A DNA stretch of 5,651 nt, taken from contig QHNB01000202.1 of the NCBI GenBank assembly GCA_003217965.1, forward strand, positions 1-5,651, read 5' to 3'. Source of the stretch: Verrucomicrobiota bacterium (GTDB lineage Bacteria; Verrucomicrobiota; Verrucomicrobiia; Chthoniobacterales; UBA10450). This document shows positions 4,800 to 5,651 of this stretch, one piece after another. A program made the position numbers and the translations under genes. The notes below the pieces were generated by a model. The model was not told where the DNA came from and ran no database searches. It was given only the letters and a program-made list of their open reading frames with translations. Numbering within the stretch: position 1 is the stretch's first letter; each line of letters starts with the position of its first letter.

Positions 4800-5651
4800 A
4801 TAGACATCCCAAGTTTTCGTTCGAACGCCTGCGCGGCATTATTTCGAAGGAATTCATGCAAATGCGGCGTGACCGTCTCACCTTCGCCATGATGCTTGGC
4901 ATTCCGCTGATTCAACTTACTCTATTCGGTTACGCCATTAATTCCGACCCGCGGCATCTGCCCGCCGCAGTGCTTCTGGCCGACCAAGGCGCGCAGGGAC
5001 GGACGCTGCTCTATGCCATGAAGAACAGCACTTATTTTGACTTTGTTCGGCAAGTGAAAACCGAAACCGAAGGGCACGATTTGCTCGCGCGCGGTCAGGT
5101 TCAGTTTGTGATCAACATTCCCGAAAATTTCACCCGCGATTTTTTGCGGGGAGATCGCCCGTCTCTCTTGGTCGAGGCAGATGCAACTGATCCCGCTGCC
5201 ACTGGAATCGCGCTCGGCTCGTTAGAACCACTCTTGGATTCAGCGTTGCAAAATGATTTGAAGGGACCGCTTGGATCGCTCAGCGCAACCAGCGGGCCGA
5301 TTGATCTTCGAGTACACGCGCTCTACAACCCGGAAGTTGTCACCCAGTACAACATCGTGCCCGGTCTGATGGGGGTGATTTTAACCATGACGATGGTCAT
5401 GATTACGGGCCTGGCCATTACCCGGGAGCGCGAGCGCGGCACGATGGAAAATCTTCTTTCGATGCCGACCCGTCCGAGTGAGGTCCTGATCGGAAAGATT
5501 GTGCCTTATATTCTTGTCGGCTACATCCAAGTCGCGGTGATTCTGATCGCGGCTTCACTTCTCTTTCATGTGCCGATGCAGGGCAGCGTTCTTCTTTTAC
5601 TACTGGTCGCGCTGGTCTTCATCGTCGCGAACCTGGCCATGGGAATCACCT
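4796..5651 (+). CDS. ABC-2 type transporter permease (YbhS-like), cut by window edge
   Basis: The reading frame is open from ATG 4796 to the right edge, giving 285 residues. E. coli YbhS is about 377 aa, so roughly 90 residues are missing. The N-terminus (RGIISKEFMQMRRDRLTFAM) is the amphipathic coupling segment of ABC-2 permeases. TM1 follows at about residues 29-47, ending in LFGYAINSDPRHL. A large extracytoplasmic domain runs to about 185. Then come YNIVPGLMGVILTM (start of TM2, about 186-208), the cytoplasmic ARE-type motif ITRERERGTMENLLSMP (208-224), TM3 (about 234-257) and the start of TM4 (263 onward). YbhS shows the same order, with FGYGIN, IIPG and REWERGTMEALLS. The protein would form the inner-membrane channel with the ATPase; a second permease (YbhR-like) is expected downstream. 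Its start overlaps the ATPase stop (ATGA 4796-4799). Confidence 0.93.
   Translation, partial: MNRHPKFSFERLRGIISKEFMQMRRDRLTFAMMLGIPLIQLTLFGYAINSDPRHLPAAVLLADQGAQGRTLLYAMKNSTYFDFVRQVKTETEGHDLLARGQVQFVINIPENFTRDFLRGDRPSLLVEADATDPAATGIALGSLEPLLDSALQNDLKGPLGSLSATSGPIDLRVHALYNPEVVTQYNIVPGLMGVILTMTMVMITGLAITRERERGTMENLLSMPTRPSEVLIGKIVPYILVGYIQVAVILIAASLLFHVPMQGSVLLLLLVALVFIVANLAMGIT

Noticed and set aside
1..5651. tRNA, rRNA, CRISPR array, transposase or attachment site
   Set aside because: No cloverleaf, regularly spaced repeats, transposase motifs or paired direct repeats were seen on either strand.

Overview
The window is bacterial chromosome: moderately GC-rich, densely packed, with 4-bp gene overlaps, housekeeping genes at the left and a regulated transporter operon at the right. 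Lipoprotein signals and a periplasmic-adaptor efflux system point to a Gram-negative (diderm) host. A soil-type Verrucomicrobiota (Chthoniobacterales-like) is my tentative guess from the overall flavour of the GuaA and Aat proteins and of the intergenic DNA. No marker in the window proves it.

Layout. (1) Bases 1-212, minus strand: the N-terminal 70 codons of aat (leucyl/phenylalanyl-tRNA-protein transferase), running off the left edge. (2) Bases 213-291: a short divergent intergenic spacer with a weak promoter candidate. (3) Bases 292-480, plus: a small predicted lipoprotein of 62 aa, function unknown. (4) Bases 485-2080, plus: guaA, complete GMP synthase, probably starting at GTG 485 and not at the upstream ATGs that overlap the lipoprotein gene. 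(5) Bases 2081-2476: about 400 bp without a convincing gene. It holds a hairpin just after guaA, a hairpin-rich stretch that reads like a decayed dispersed repeat, and a promoter/operator region with a perfect 9-8-9 inverted repeat. (6) Bases 2477-5651, plus: a four-gene operon of TetR-family repressor, lipoprotein membrane-fusion (HlyD-type) adaptor, ABC ATPase and ABC-2 permease (cut by the right edge). Each gene overlaps the next by the 4-bp ATGA motif.

How they work together. The right-hand operon has the gene order and family composition of the E. coli cecR(ybiH)-ybhG-ybhF-ybhS(-ybhR) drug/cation efflux locus. The repressor presumably binds the 26-bp palindrome in front of its own gene and so controls the whole unit. 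The ATPase and ABC-2 permease(s) form the inner-membrane pump, and the adaptor links it to an outer-membrane channel encoded elsewhere. A second permease gene (ybhR-like) is expected just past the right edge. Three features depart from the E. coli system: the ATPase has one nucleotide-binding domain where YbhF has two fused, the adaptor is a lipoprotein, and its coiled-coil hairpin is short with the Ser of the RLS channel-docking motif replaced by Ala. I see no mobile element, CRISPR array, RNA gene or clearly unprecedented system.
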